Below are positions 18,764-26,395 of a DNA stretch of 64,000 nucleotides, piece by piece. The stretch is from the NCBI GenBank assembly GCA_044226485.1, contig JBGAGY010000017.1:1-64000 (forward strand), written 5' to 3'. The DNA is from UBA6663 sp044226485. Lineage in GTDB: Bacteria > Chloroflexota > Anaerolineae > Anaerolineales > UBA6663. The position numbers and the translations under genes are program-made. The notes beneath the pieces were generated by a model, which saw only the letters and a program-made list of their open reading frames with translations, did not search any database and was not told where the DNA came from. Each line of letters begins with the position of its first letter. Positions within the stretch are counted from its first letter, which is position 1.

Positions 18764-18769
18764 ATTGTA
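18764..18769 (-). promoter_or_regulatory. -10 box of the GT2 gene
   Basis: On the minus strand TACAAT, eight bases, ATG. There is no ribosome site between them, so the leader is absent or about two bases long. Confidence 0.5.
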
Positions 18770-18856
18770 TCGAAGCGCATCACGAAACGGCTGTGGCCTT
18801 GAACAGAAAAATTACCGATTCGGGGGCGTTTGTAGGACGGAGACCGACGTCGCGGT

Positions 18857-20602
18857 TCAGGACTTCAGGTCGACGAGTTCGTACACGACGACGGGCTGGA
18901 CACGGCCCTTCAGTTGCAGATTCTGAGCGGCGCCGACGACGGCCTTGTCAGCGATGCGTCGGTAGACGGCTTCGCTGATCGTCACGCGCCCGGCCGCGCC
19001 GCGGTCCTCGATGCGCTTCGTGGTATTGACGGTGTCGCCGATGATGGTGTAGTCAAGGCGGTTCTTGTGGCCGACGAGGCCGACGACGGCTTCGCCGCAA
19101 TGCACGCCGATGCGGAAGCTCATCTGAAACGCCTCGGGCATCTGCGATTGCAGCGCTGCGACGGCGTCGCGCATCCGCAGGGCCGCGCGGCACGCGCGCA
19201 AGGCGTGGTCGGGCTGATCGTCTGGAGCGTTGAAGAACGCCATGACGGCGTCGCCCACGAACTTATCGACCGTGGCTTCTTCGTCGAGGAGCACCTCGGC
19301 CGCCGTGCCGACGTAGCGATTGAGCGCCTCGATCAGGATCTCGGGGTCGACGCTCTCGCTGAGCGTGGTGAAGCCCTCGATGTCCGCGAAGAGGACGCTG
19401 ACGTCTTTGCGTTCGCCGCCGAGCTTGAGCCCCTGAATGTTGAGCCGCTCGACGACCTGCGGCGGCACCATGCGGGTGAAGATGTCGAGTTTCTCGCGCA
19501 GCTTGCGCTGTTCGGTGATGTCGTCGAGGACGATGACGACGCCCTGGCTGCGCGCGCCGCTCGCCAGCGGGCTGACGTTCAGTCGCCAATCGCGTGCGCC
19601 GCGCCCGGGCAGGTCAGTCTGCGCCTCCTGGCCGAGCAAGGCGCGGCCATCGCGCTTGACCTGCCCCATCATCTCTTGCAACGCGTGATCGACGTTGGGC
19701 AGCGCCTGAGTCAGCGGCTTGCCGATCAGTTCGGCGCGCGTTCGCCCGAGGATGGCCTCGGCGGCGCGATTGGCCAGGGTGACGACGTCCTGCATGTCGG
19801 TCGTGATCACGCCCGAGGCGATCGAAGCGAAGATGCTGTCGAGCAGTTCCTTGAGCTCGCTGACCTGCTGGAAGTGGCGCGCGTTCTCGATCGCGATGGC
19901 CGCCTGGTTCGAGAACGCTGCGAGCAGGTCGCGCTCACGCTCGGTGAAGAGCCCCGTGCGGATGCGGCTGTCGGCGTAGATCACGCCGGTCAGCCGGCCG
20001 CGCACCTTGAGCGGCACGCATACGATCGAGCGCAGGTTGTAGCCGATCACGCTGGCCTGGGCCGAGAAGCGCGGATCGTCCGAGGCGTTCGTCGTGACGA
20101 CGGGTTGGCCGCTTTCGGCGACCGCCGCCAGCACCGTTCGGCTGACGGTGAAGTCTTCCTGCGCCAGTTGTTCGCGGTCCATGCCGCGCGCGATGCGCAG
20201 TTGCAGTTCGTTGCGGTCGTTGCGCAGCATCAGAAAGCCGCGCTCGGCGCCGATCAGGGCGATGATCGTGTCCATCACCTGGTTCAGCACCATGGTCAGG
20301 TCGAGCGACGAATTGACCACCGAGGCGGTGTCGGCGAGCGCGCGCAGCCGGGCGAGTTCGCCCTCCTGGGCTTCAACAGCTGGCGAGGCCGCCTCGAGCG
20401 CGATGCGGATCTGGTTAAGGCCGTCGATCAACGCCGGCGGCACGTTGCGCATCGTGTTGGCCTGGCGCTCGAGTCGCTGCCGCAGATCATCCGACAGGCG
20501 ATTGACGTCCTTGAGCAACTGCCCGGGCGCCGTCGTCGGGTCAGGCGTCGGCTTCAGGGGGTGAGTGGCAGTGGGCCGCTGGGTGGAAGGTGTATCGCGC
20601 AT
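18857..20602 (-). CDS. class III nucleotide cyclase with GAF and PAS sensor domains
   Basis: The 581-residue soluble protein has a short helical N-terminus, a GAF domain (about 85-240; RGFLMLRNDRNELQLRIARG, FSNQAAIAIENARHF), a PAS domain (about 255-370; SIASGVITTDMQDVVTLANRAAEAILG) and a class III cyclase domain (about 395-575). The cyclase has the metal-binding VSVLFADIEGFT, the GDAVMAFFNAP loop, and DYTIIGDTVNTTKRI, whose Asp and Thr suggest ATP. It should make cAMP in response to a small ligand or redox signal. The start ATG at 20602 has AAGGA seven bases upstream. The longer frame back to 20704 lacks both a ribosome site and family similarity. Confidence 0.88.
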   Translation of the reverse strand: MRDTPSTQRPTATHPLKPTPDPTTAPGQLLKDVNRLSDDLRQRLERQANTMRNVPPALIDGLNQIRIALEAASPAVEAQEGELARLRALADTASVVNSSLDLTMVLNQVMDTIIALIGAERGFLMLRNDRNELQLRIARGMDREQLAQEDFTVSRTVLAAVAESGQPVVTTNASDDPRFSAQASVIGYNLRSIVCVPLKVRGRLTGVIYADSRIRTGLFTERERDLLAAFSNQAAIAIENARHFQQVSELKELLDSIFASIASGVITTDMQDVVTLANRAAEAILGRTRAELIGKPLTQALPNVDHALQEMMGQVKRDGRALLGQEAQTDLPGRGARDWRLNVSPLASGARSQGVVIVLDDITEQRKLREKLDIFTRMVPPQVVERLNIQGLKLGGERKDVSVLFADIEGFTTLSESVDPEILIEALNRYVGTAAEVLLDEEATVDKFVGDAVMAFFNAPDDQPDHALRACRAALRMRDAVAALQSQMPEAFQMSFRIGVHCGEAVVGLVGHKNRLDYTIIGDTVNTTKRIEDRGAAGRVTISEAVYRRIADKAVVGAAQNLQLKGRVQPVVVYELVDLKS

Positions 20603-20688
20603 CACCGTGTCCTTATGATAACCAGCCCCGCCTTCTGTCGTCCCAAAAGGTTGGTAAATGTCGCGTAAAGGCCGGCTAAACCAACCCG

Positions 20689-21201
20689 CTAACGCGACCG
20701 CCACTCGGCCAGGATCGCCCGCGCCGATCCGAAGGCGATGGCTTCGGGCAGTTCGCTGGCGCTGAAGAAGCGCGCATCACCCGCGTCGTCGCCGGCGCGC
20801 AGCTCACCGCCGACGATCTCGGCTCGGAACGCCAGCAACAAATCGGCGCCCTCGTTCGGCTCACTGCGGCCGAACACCTCCCACAGGGTCGTGGCCACGA
20901 CCTGCAGGCCTGTCTCCTCAAGGGCCTCGCGCTCTGCCGCCCGGCGCGGATCTTCACCCGCATCCATGAAGCCGGCCGGCACCGACCACTTGTCAGCCTC
21001 AGGTTCGCCGCGGCGCAGGATGAGCAAGATCTTGCCCTCCTGCTCGACGACGACCGCCACCGCCACCTTCGGGTCCAGAAAGTGGATGTAGCCACAATCC
21101 GGACAGACGGGCCGCGACGCTCCGTATACGTGGCGGCGTTCGAGTTCATGCCCGCAGCGCACGCAGAAGCGCACCAGTTCGAGTCGTTGAGCAGGTTCCA
21201 T
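20689..21201 (-). CDS. Nudix hydrolase with N-terminal zinc ribbon
   Basis: The 170-residue protein has a four-Cys zinc ribbon (CVRCGHELERR to CPDCGYIHF, residues about 13-38) and a Nudix domain with the complete box GFMDAGEDPRRAAEREALEETGL split over residues 77-99. The layout resembles the NADH pyrophosphatase (NudC) and ADP-ribose hydrolase group. The substrate is not certain, because the NudC-specific SQPWPFPxS motif is missing. I start it at ATG 21201, where TATACT sits exactly six bases upstream, rather than six codons earlier inside the promoter. Confidence 0.88.
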   Translation of the reverse strand: MEPAQRLELVRFCVRCGHELERRHVYGASRPVCPDCGYIHFLDPKVAVAVVVEQEGKILLILRRGEPEADKWSVPAGFMDAGEDPRRAAEREALEETGLQVVATTLWEVFGRSEPNEGADLLLAFRAEIVGGELRAGDDAGDARFFSASELPEAIAFGSARAILAEWRSR

Positions 21202-21207
21202 GCCGGC

Positions 21208-21213
21208 AGTATA
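21208..21213 (-). promoter_or_regulatory. -10 box of the Nudix gene, leaderless start
   Basis: On the minus strand TATACT, GCCGGC, ATG. This near-consensus box at leaderless spacing fixes the start codon. Confidence 0.65.
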
Positions 21214-21220
21214 GAACAAC

Positions 21221-21257
21221 GAAGCGGCCCTGCCGATGGTGTCGGCAGGGCCGCTTC
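21221..21257. terminator. hairpin terminator after the sigma/anti-sigma operon
   Basis: A perfect 16-bp inverted repeat (GAAGCGGCCCTGCCGA and its complement) with a five-base loop lies 25 bases after the stop of the anti-sigma-like gene. The following minus-strand sequence is only moderately T-rich (GTTGTTCT). Confidence 0.65.
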
Positions 21258-21281
21258 CTCACTTCAGTGCAAATCAGAAGA

Positions 21282-22148
21282 TCAGCCGAGCGCGCGGCGC
21301 GCCAACCAGAGCGCGACGGTGGCGCCGGCGAGCACGAGGGCCGCCACGCCGACGGCGATCGTCCACGGCTGGATCAGGGGCTGAGCGCTTTCACGCGTGG
21401 TGTCAGCGCCCTGATCGACCGCCGGTTGAGGCGTCTCGCTGGCCGGTTGCGCAAGGTTCGTCACGGACGACTCGCCGTTTGGCGAGGTTTCCTGCATCGT
21501 CCGCGACTGGGCCTCGACCGTCAGGGTCTCGGCCGCGTCGTTGCCCGCGATCTTGCCGGTCAGTTCCTCGACCGTCACGGTCGGCGTATCCAGCCCGCCA
21601 CCCATGCCGGTGCTGGCGGGGCCTTCGATCGTGAAGCTGTCGGTCATGGGTCCGGTGGCATACAGGTTGCCGGCCTCGGTCAGGGTCGGGGTCTCGGCGA
21701 TCTGGATCCCGGCGACCTCGGGCGCCGCTTCGGACGCTTCCTCAAGTGCAAGCGAGGGCGCCAAAGGATCGGCGTAATCGGCAACGGGCGCGGACTGCGG
21801 TTGCGCGATGCCGCCAGAGCGGGCCAGATCCAGCCCGAGCAGAGTCACGAAGAGCAGGCTGGCGACGCCGGTCACCACACGCATCGTGGCGAAAGCCGAG
21901 AAGGAGAAGAAGCCGCGCTTGCGTCGCGGGCGGATGGCGGCCGCCTGAGCGGCGGTCAATGTGAAGTTGCGCGGGGCACGCAGAGCTGGAAGCTTCTGCA
22001 ACAAGAGTTTGTCCTGACGCAGAGCTTTGAGTGTATGGCGGAGCTCACGATCGACAGCCAGGCGAGATTCGAGCGCCTTGCGGTCACGCTCGTTCAGCTG
22101 ACCATCGACATAAGCGGAGAGTACTTCATAGTCGCGTTCTGAAATCAT
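21282..22148 (-). CDS. membrane-anchored anti-sigma-like protein
   Basis: The 288-residue protein overlaps the ECF sigma gene by four bases (ATGA). Its N-terminus, LSAYVDGQLNERDRKALESRL, is the usual beginning of anti-sigma domains, without the Cys/His zinc motif of the ZAS type. A membrane helix follows at about residues 86-106 (MRVVTGVASLLFVTLLGLDLA), then a low-complexity extracytoplasmic region rich in Glu, Thr, Ala and Pro and a second C-terminal helix. It most likely holds the sigma factor at the membrane until a signal arrives from outside. That role is inferred from gene order and domain type. Confidence 0.82.
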   Translation of the reverse strand: MISERDYEVLSAYVDGQLNERDRKALESRLAVDRELRHTLKALRQDKLLLQKLPALRAPRNFTLTAAQAAAIRPRRKRGFFSFSAFATMRVVTGVASLLFVTLLGLDLARSGGIAQPQSAPVADYADPLAPSLALEEASEAAPEVAGIQIAETPTLTEAGNLYATGPMTDSFTIEGPASTGMGGGLDTPTVTVEELTGKIAGNDAAETLTVEAQSRTMQETSPNGESSVTNLAQPASETPQPAVDQGADTTRESAQPLIQPWTIAVGVAALVLAGATVALWLARRALG

Positions 22149-22756
22149 ACCGACGCCTCATCGCTCAGACGATAGATAGCCGGTAGAAGTTCCCGAACGC
22201 CCTGCAGACAGTCGCGCAAACGAGCGCGAGCGCGAGAGAGACGAGACTTAACCGTTCCTAATGCGAGCCCGGTGCTGGCCGCGATCTCGCCGTAGTCGAA
22301 GCCCTGCACATCGCTCAGAACCGCCACGGTGCGCATGTCTTCGGGAAGTCGATTGAGACAGTTCTGGATCGCGAGCGCGACCTCGCGGCGTTGAGCGATC
22401 TCCTCGGGACCGTCGTCGGGCGAGGCCAATGAGCGTTCGCTCTCAAGATCGGGTCCGTCTTCACTGACCAGATCCTCGAGCGACGTGGCCGGGCGGCGCT
22501 GGCGACGACGGAGTTCGTCGTAGCAGGCGTTGGTGACGATGCGCATCAGCCAGGCCTTGAACGACCCGCCCCGGTAATCGGGCAGGTGGCGGAAGGCAGC
22601 GATGAAGGCGTCCTGCGTGGCATCGGAAGCCGACGAGGCGTCGCCCATGATGCGATAGGCCACGTTGTAGGCCAGATTCTGGTAGGTCAACACCAGGCTG
22701 TTGAAGGCGTCGGCATCGCCGTCCTGGGCGTCACGGATCAGACCGGGCTCATCCAT
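22145..22756 (-). CDS. ECF-type RNA polymerase sigma factor
   Basis: The 203-residue sigma-70 family protein has region 2 (about 20-90; NLAYNVAYRIMGDASSASDATQDAFIAAF) and region 4 (about 135-185; RLPEDMRTVAVLSDVQGFDYGEIAASTGLALGTVKSRL) with a helix-turn-helix, joined by an acidic linker and lacking region 3. Such factors redirect RNA polymerase to stress promoters. It is followed by an overlapping membrane anti-sigma-like gene. The start ATG has a TATGAT box exactly six bases upstream, suggesting vegetative, leaderless expression rather than autoregulation. Confidence 0.93.
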   Translation of the reverse strand: MDEPGLIRDAQDGDADAFNSLVLTYQNLAYNVAYRIMGDASSASDATQDAFIAAFRHLPDYRGGSFKAWLMRIVTNACYDELRRRQRRPATSLEDLVSEDGPDLESERSLASPDDGPEEIAQRREVALAIQNCLNRLPEDMRTVAVLSDVQGFDYGEIAASTGLALGTVKSRLSRARARLRDCLQGVRELLPAIYRLSDEASV

Positions 22757-22762
22757 GCCGCA

Positions 22763-22768
22763 ATCATA
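22763..22768 (-). promoter_or_regulatory. -10 box of the ECF sigma gene, leaderless start
   Basis: On the minus strand TATGAT, TGCGGC, ATG. No ribosome site is present. Confidence 0.6.
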
Positions 22769-22835
22769 CCTTCGCAGCCGGGGATGGGGAAATAGCGGGA
22801 AACGGTGGTCTCAGGGGCGCCTCGGGCGTGGCGGA

Positions 22836-22920
22836 AAGAAACCGGGAGTGTCCCGATGTCTCCCGATGTGCGGCGCGAGGCGCCGCACATCGGGAGACAT
22901 CGGGACACTCCCGGTTTCTT
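22836..22920. repeat. perfect 41-bp inverted repeat with a 3-base loop
   Basis: The arms 22836-22876 and 22880-22920 are exact complements over 41 bases with loop GAG. Within each arm TCCCGATGT occurs twice. It lies eight bases after the stop of the ccm-operon cytochrome gene, so it may end that transcript. It is far longer than an ordinary terminator, and only a broken T-run (TTTCTTTCC) follows. Confidence 0.9.
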
Positions 22921-22928
22921 ACGATTTC

Positions 22929-24785
22929 TTATTCGGTCCAGATCTTCTGAAGTTCCGCCATCAGCCACGCGCGCTCGCGTCGATGTTCCTCGGGCGAGAG
23001 CTTGCCCGCGGCCAGGTCGTCATCGAGCTCAGCGATGGCGTCGAGAAGTTCATCGCGATCGGCCGGCTTCTCCGCTTGGGGCGAGGCAGCCTCGTCGCGG
23101 CGGCGATACCACCAGTAGCCGACGCCGGCCGCCAGGGCCGCGAGCGCGAACAGGCCGATGCCGATGTTGACGGTGTTGCTCGTCGTGACCGCGAGCGGCG
23201 CAGCCGGGCCGGCGGTGCCGGTCACGTTGCTGCTGCCGGCCGTTCCACTCACGTCGAACTTCAACGTATCGCCGGCCACCAGGTTCGAACGCTGGAACTG
23301 CTGGAACGTCATGCCCTGAATGGATTGCGTGCCAAGATCGCTGACGCCATCGCCCGACACGCCCACGCTCGTATCGCCGACCAGCAGGTTGACCACGTCG
23401 GCGGGATAGTCGAGGCGCTGCGCGAAGTTCAGCTGGCCGGAATACGGCATCTGATACTGGAAGAAGACCTGTAGGCTCGAGTCGCCCGGCGGCACGGGCC
23501 GCAGGTCGACGTAGCCCTGATCATCAACCGCATACGTCTCGCCCTGAAGACCGTCCGGCGACGAGACGCCGCTCGCTCCGGCCGGCACCGACAGCCGGAT
23601 GGTCTTGCCATCGCCCGGCGCATAGGTCTTGTCGCCGTCGTTCGAGACCACGGCCATCTGGCCGATCGTGACCTGGCCCGCGCTCTCGAACATCACGAAT
23701 GTGTGCAGCTGCGAGATGCGAATGCCCGCCGGATCGTCGGTAACGTCGTACACCGGCAGAGCGACCTGCGCACTCGTCTGGCCGCTCTCGAAGCTGAAGA
23801 CGTCGGAGTGGTAGGTGGCGCCGCCATACTCCGTCGTGAGGATGAACTGCTCGCCCTGGGTGAAAGGCACGGCCTCGAACGTCACACGGCCGTCGGCGTC
23901 GGCGGTGGCCGTGTAGGTGCCGGACATGCTCATGTCCGTGAACCCGATCAGGTTGACGCTCAGATCAGCGGGCTTTGAGCCGCCGACCGTGCCGTTCGCG
24001 ATCTGGCCGACGACAGTGCCGGACTGCTCGGGCAGCGGCGCGCCGGGGGCCAGGTATTCGTAGCTAAACGTGCGCGCGAAGTCCACCACCGACCAGAGTT
24101 CGGCCTCGCTCAGCTTGGCCGTGAACACGTGGTCATCGATCTCGGGCACGCCGGCCTGAATGGCAGCGTAGATCGTCTGCGGGCTCGTCGTCGCGATGTA
24201 ATCGGCCGACGTCCAATCTTTCAGCGTCTGCCCGCTAGCGCCGTGGCATTCGCCGCAGTTGGCGATGTAGAGATCCTTGCCCTGGTCGACTTCGTCTTGA
24301 GTGGTGCCGAGGGTGTAGACGTAGGCCGTCAGGTCCCAGCGCTCGGCGTCGGTCAGCGAATCGCCGAAGGGCGGCATGAACTTGTCGAGACGACCCTGAG
24401 TGATGGTCGTGAACACGTCGCGCGGCGTCAGGCCACGCAGTGTGGTCGGGTCCGCGAGCACCGGCGGCGGCGCCGGCAGCTTCGACACTGAGCCGCCGTC
24501 GCTTTGGCCGGTGGCGCCGTGGCACTCGGCGCAGTGGGCGGCGTAGAGCACGCTGCCCGAGACGGCCGACGGCTTGCGGGCCGGGCTTGCTGTGGTGACG
24601 TCGACCGGAGCCGACGTAGGACCGGCGACGGGCGTCTCGGCTACGGCCTGGGTGGGCGCCGGCTGCTGGTTGACGGACGAGATGGGTTGCGACCCGGGGG
24701 GCGGAGTGACGTCGCCGGCCAGCGAGCAGGCGCTGAGGGCCAGGCCTGCCGCGAGCAGGCCCGCGAGTAGACTGGCGCGCATCAT
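22929..24785 (-). CDS. diheme cytochrome c lipoprotein with beta-rich and C-terminal coil domains
   Basis: The 618-residue protein has a lipoprotein signal (lipobox ALSAC), a Pro/Thr linker and two class I cytochrome c domains in series, with CAECH and CGECH heme sites and downstream Met ligand candidates (GRLDKFMPPFGDSLT). A carboxypeptidase-regulatory-like beta domain and further beta-rich sequence follow. Near the end are a membrane helix (about 545-565) and a charged helical tail of about 45 residues. The tail resembles the helical segment of the upstream CcmI-like protein. The start ATG overlaps the upstream stop (ATGA) and has GGAGG before it. It is the last gene of the ccm operon and probably an electron carrier between membrane and periplasm. 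Confidence 0.85.
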   Translation of the reverse strand: MMRASLLAGLLAAGLALSACSLAGDVTPPPGSQPISSVNQQPAPTQAVAETPVAGPTSAPVDVTTASPARKPSAVSGSVLYAAHCAECHGATGQSDGGSVSKLPAPPPVLADPTTLRGLTPRDVFTTITQGRLDKFMPPFGDSLTDAERWDLTAYVYTLGTTQDEVDQGKDLYIANCGECHGASGQTLKDWTSADYIATTSPQTIYAAIQAGVPEIDDHVFTAKLSEAELWSVVDFARTFSYEYLAPGAPLPEQSGTVVGQIANGTVGGSKPADLSVNLIGFTDMSMSGTYTATADADGRVTFEAVPFTQGEQFILTTEYGGATYHSDVFSFESGQTSAQVALPVYDVTDDPAGIRISQLHTFVMFESAGQVTIGQMAVVSNDGDKTYAPGDGKTIRLSVPAGASGVSSPDGLQGETYAVDDQGYVDLRPVPPGDSSLQVFFQYQMPYSGQLNFAQRLDYPADVVNLLVGDTSVGVSGDGVSDLGTQSIQGMTFQQFQRSNLVAGDTLKFDVSGTAGSSNVTGTAGPAAPLAVTTSNTVNIGIGLFALAALAAGVGYWWYRRRDEAASPQAEKPADRDELLDAIAELDDDLAAGKLSPEEHRRERAWLMAELQKIWTE

Positions 24786-25324
24786 GAATGCGCCTCCACC
24801 GCCACCACAGGCGCGCCGCACTTGCCACAGAAGCGATCGGATGTCGAGACCGGCGAGCCGCACTGGCCGCACGTGCGGGTCAGTGCGCGGCCGCAGCCCG
24901 AGCAGAAGCGGTCGCCCGTGTGGTACGCGGTGCCGCAGTCGGGGCAACTGTGCGCCTGAGTCGCGTTTGCCGTTGGCGCTTCGGCAGGCTGGCGCGCCTT
25001 TCGACGCCGGGCAGCGATGGCCTGCTCGATGGTCTGGGCCTCGTCGACAACGCCAGCGTCATCGAGCTGCTTGAGCACGTCGGCGCCGCGGGCCATGAGC
25101 AAGACGCGCTGAGCCGCATAGTCTTCATCGGCGATCTTGCCGGTGACGTGATCGAAGTCCAGGTCGCGCACGGCGGTCAGGATGGAGTCGCGCTGGGCGC
25201 CGAGTTGCTCGGCGACGGCGTTGTCGCGCGAAGAGGCGCGCACACGTTCGAAGAACGGCTGCGCCACGACGAAGATGACGAGGCCGATCAACGCGACGGC
25301 CAGAAGAATGAAACCGAGGTCCAT
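24782..25324 (-). CDS. CcmI-like membrane protein with double zinc ribbon
   Basis: The 180-residue protein has an N-terminal membrane helix (about 5-25), a helical segment typical of the CcmI N-terminus (ILTAVRDLDFDHVTGKIADEDYAAQR), and two four-Cys zinc ribbons (CPDCGTAYHTGDRFCSGCG and CGQCGSPVSTSDRFCGKCG). CcmI in proteobacteria helps present apocytochrome to the heme lyase, but there the C-terminal part is a TPR domain, not zinc ribbons. Position between the thioredoxin gene and a cytochrome gene supports a role in cytochrome c maturation. The function of the ribbons is unknown. Confidence 0.75.
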   Translation of the reverse strand: MDLGFILLAVALIGLVIFVVAQPFFERVRASSRDNAVAEQLGAQRDSILTAVRDLDFDHVTGKIADEDYAAQRVLLMARGADVLKQLDDAGVVDEAQTIEQAIAARRRKARQPAEAPTANATQAHSCPDCGTAYHTGDRFCSGCGRALTRTCGQCGSPVSTSDRFCGKCGAPVVAVEAHS

Positions 25325-25339
25325 GTCACTTGTGCCGTT

Positions 25340-25906
25340 CTACTGAAGCAACGGATCGATCACGCTCATCAGGCCGTCCTGGCTCGTCGGCCCGATGATG
25401 GCCGACACCAGCTGGCCGTTCTGATCGATGACGTAGGTCTCGGGCACGCCGCGGGTGCGGAAGTCTTGCGAGATACGCGTGCCGAGATCCGGTCCGTTGG
25501 TATAGGTGATGCCGAAGCGCTCGATGTAAGCCAGGGCTTCAGTCTCAGTGTCGGCGTAGTCGACGCCGAGGAAGACGACGGGCTTGTCTTTGTAGTGCAA
25601 CCAGGTGTTCTGAAGGTCGGCCGCCTCGTCGAGGCAGGGCGCACACCACGACGCCCAGAAGTTGACGACGACGACCTTGCCGCGCAGATCTTTCAGAGCG
25701 ATCTGTTCGCCCTTGAAGGTCGTCAACACGAAGTCTGGCGCGGTTTCGCCCTGACCGACCGGGCCGGTCGCCAGCGGGCCGTTGCGCTGCATCTGCAGCG
25801 CGACGAGGCCGAGCAGGCCGATCACGACGACGAAGACCGCGATCTGCCAGGGTTTGATCTTGCGGCCCGGTGTTGGCGCGACGGGCGATACCGTTGTTTC
25901 ACTCAT
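25340..25906 (-). CDS. membrane-tethered thioredoxin (TlpA/ResA/CcmG type)
   Basis: The 188-residue protein has an N-terminal anchor helix (about 20-40) and an extracytoplasmic thioredoxin fold with the active site WASWCAPC and the family opening APDFVLTTFKG. A cis-Pro segment follows (GVPETYVIDQNG). CcmG/ResA proteins reduce the disulfide of apocytochrome heme sites so that heme can be attached. It lies between ccmH and the CcmI-like gene with two-base and fifteen-base gaps, consistent with that task. Confidence 0.9.
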   Translation of the reverse strand: MSETTVSPVAPTPGRKIKPWQIAVFVVVIGLLGLVALQMQRNGPLATGPVGQGETAPDFVLTTFKGEQIALKDLRGKVVVVNFWASWCAPCLDEAADLQNTWLHYKDKPVVFLGVDYADTETEALAYIERFGITYTNGPDLGTRISQDFRTRGVPETYVIDQNGQLVSAIIGPTSQDGLMSVIDPLLQ

Positions 25907-25908
25907 CC

Positions 25909-26385
25909 TTAGCGTCTCCGTTCAAGCTCTTGCTCGAGTCGCGCGACGTACGGATCCGTTTCGCCACCGGTCGCCTCGGCTGGGGCCGTGACCACCGCCG
26001 GTTTGGGCGAGCCGCGCAGGAAGCGCCAGAGCACGAAGGCCCCGGCCAGCACCGCGACCGGCGGAATGATCCACACCAGCACGCTGAAGCCGTCGGTCTT
26101 CGGTTGAGCCAGCACGCGCTCCCCGTACTGAGCGGCGAAGTAATCTTTGATCTGCTGATCGCTCCAGCCCGCCACGAGCTTTTCGCGGATCGTCGCCCGC
26201 CATTGCGTGCAGGCCTGGGTCGGGCAGACGTCGAGCGGGATGTTCTCGCAGACCGGGCAGTACAGCTGCTTGGCGACGCGGTTGACGTCATCGTCGGTCA
26301 CCGGGCCATTGCCCTGCGCGAGCGCGACCTTCACGACCACAAGCACGGCCGCGAGGACGAACAGGCCGATCAGCACCTTCTTCAT
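25909..26385 (-). CDS. ccmH: CcmH-type cytochrome c maturation protein
   Basis: The 158-residue protein has a signal-like first helix, a three-helix redox domain with LYCPVCENIPLDVC, and a second membrane helix at about 100-120. Proteobacterial CcmH has a single LRCxxCQN site that reduces apocytochrome thiols. Here the CPVC pair is followed by two more Cys (DVCPTQAC), so four Cys sit within 15 residues. The start ATG is 10 bases after the ccmF stop. It works with the following thioredoxin in the same operon. Confidence 0.88.
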   Translation of the reverse strand: MKKVLIGLFVLAAVLVVVKVALAQGNGPVTDDDVNRVAKQLYCPVCENIPLDVCPTQACTQWRATIREKLVAGWSDQQIKDYFAAQYGERVLAQPKTDGFSVLVWIIPPVAVLAGAFVLWRFLRGSPKPAVVTAPAEATGGETDPYVARLEQELERRR

Positions 26386-26395
26386 CGCACGCCTC

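Noticed and set aside
20602..20704. Longer cyclase beginning at 20704
   Set aside because: The extra 34 residues have no similarity to sensor domains, and the ATG at 20602 has a good AAGGA site.
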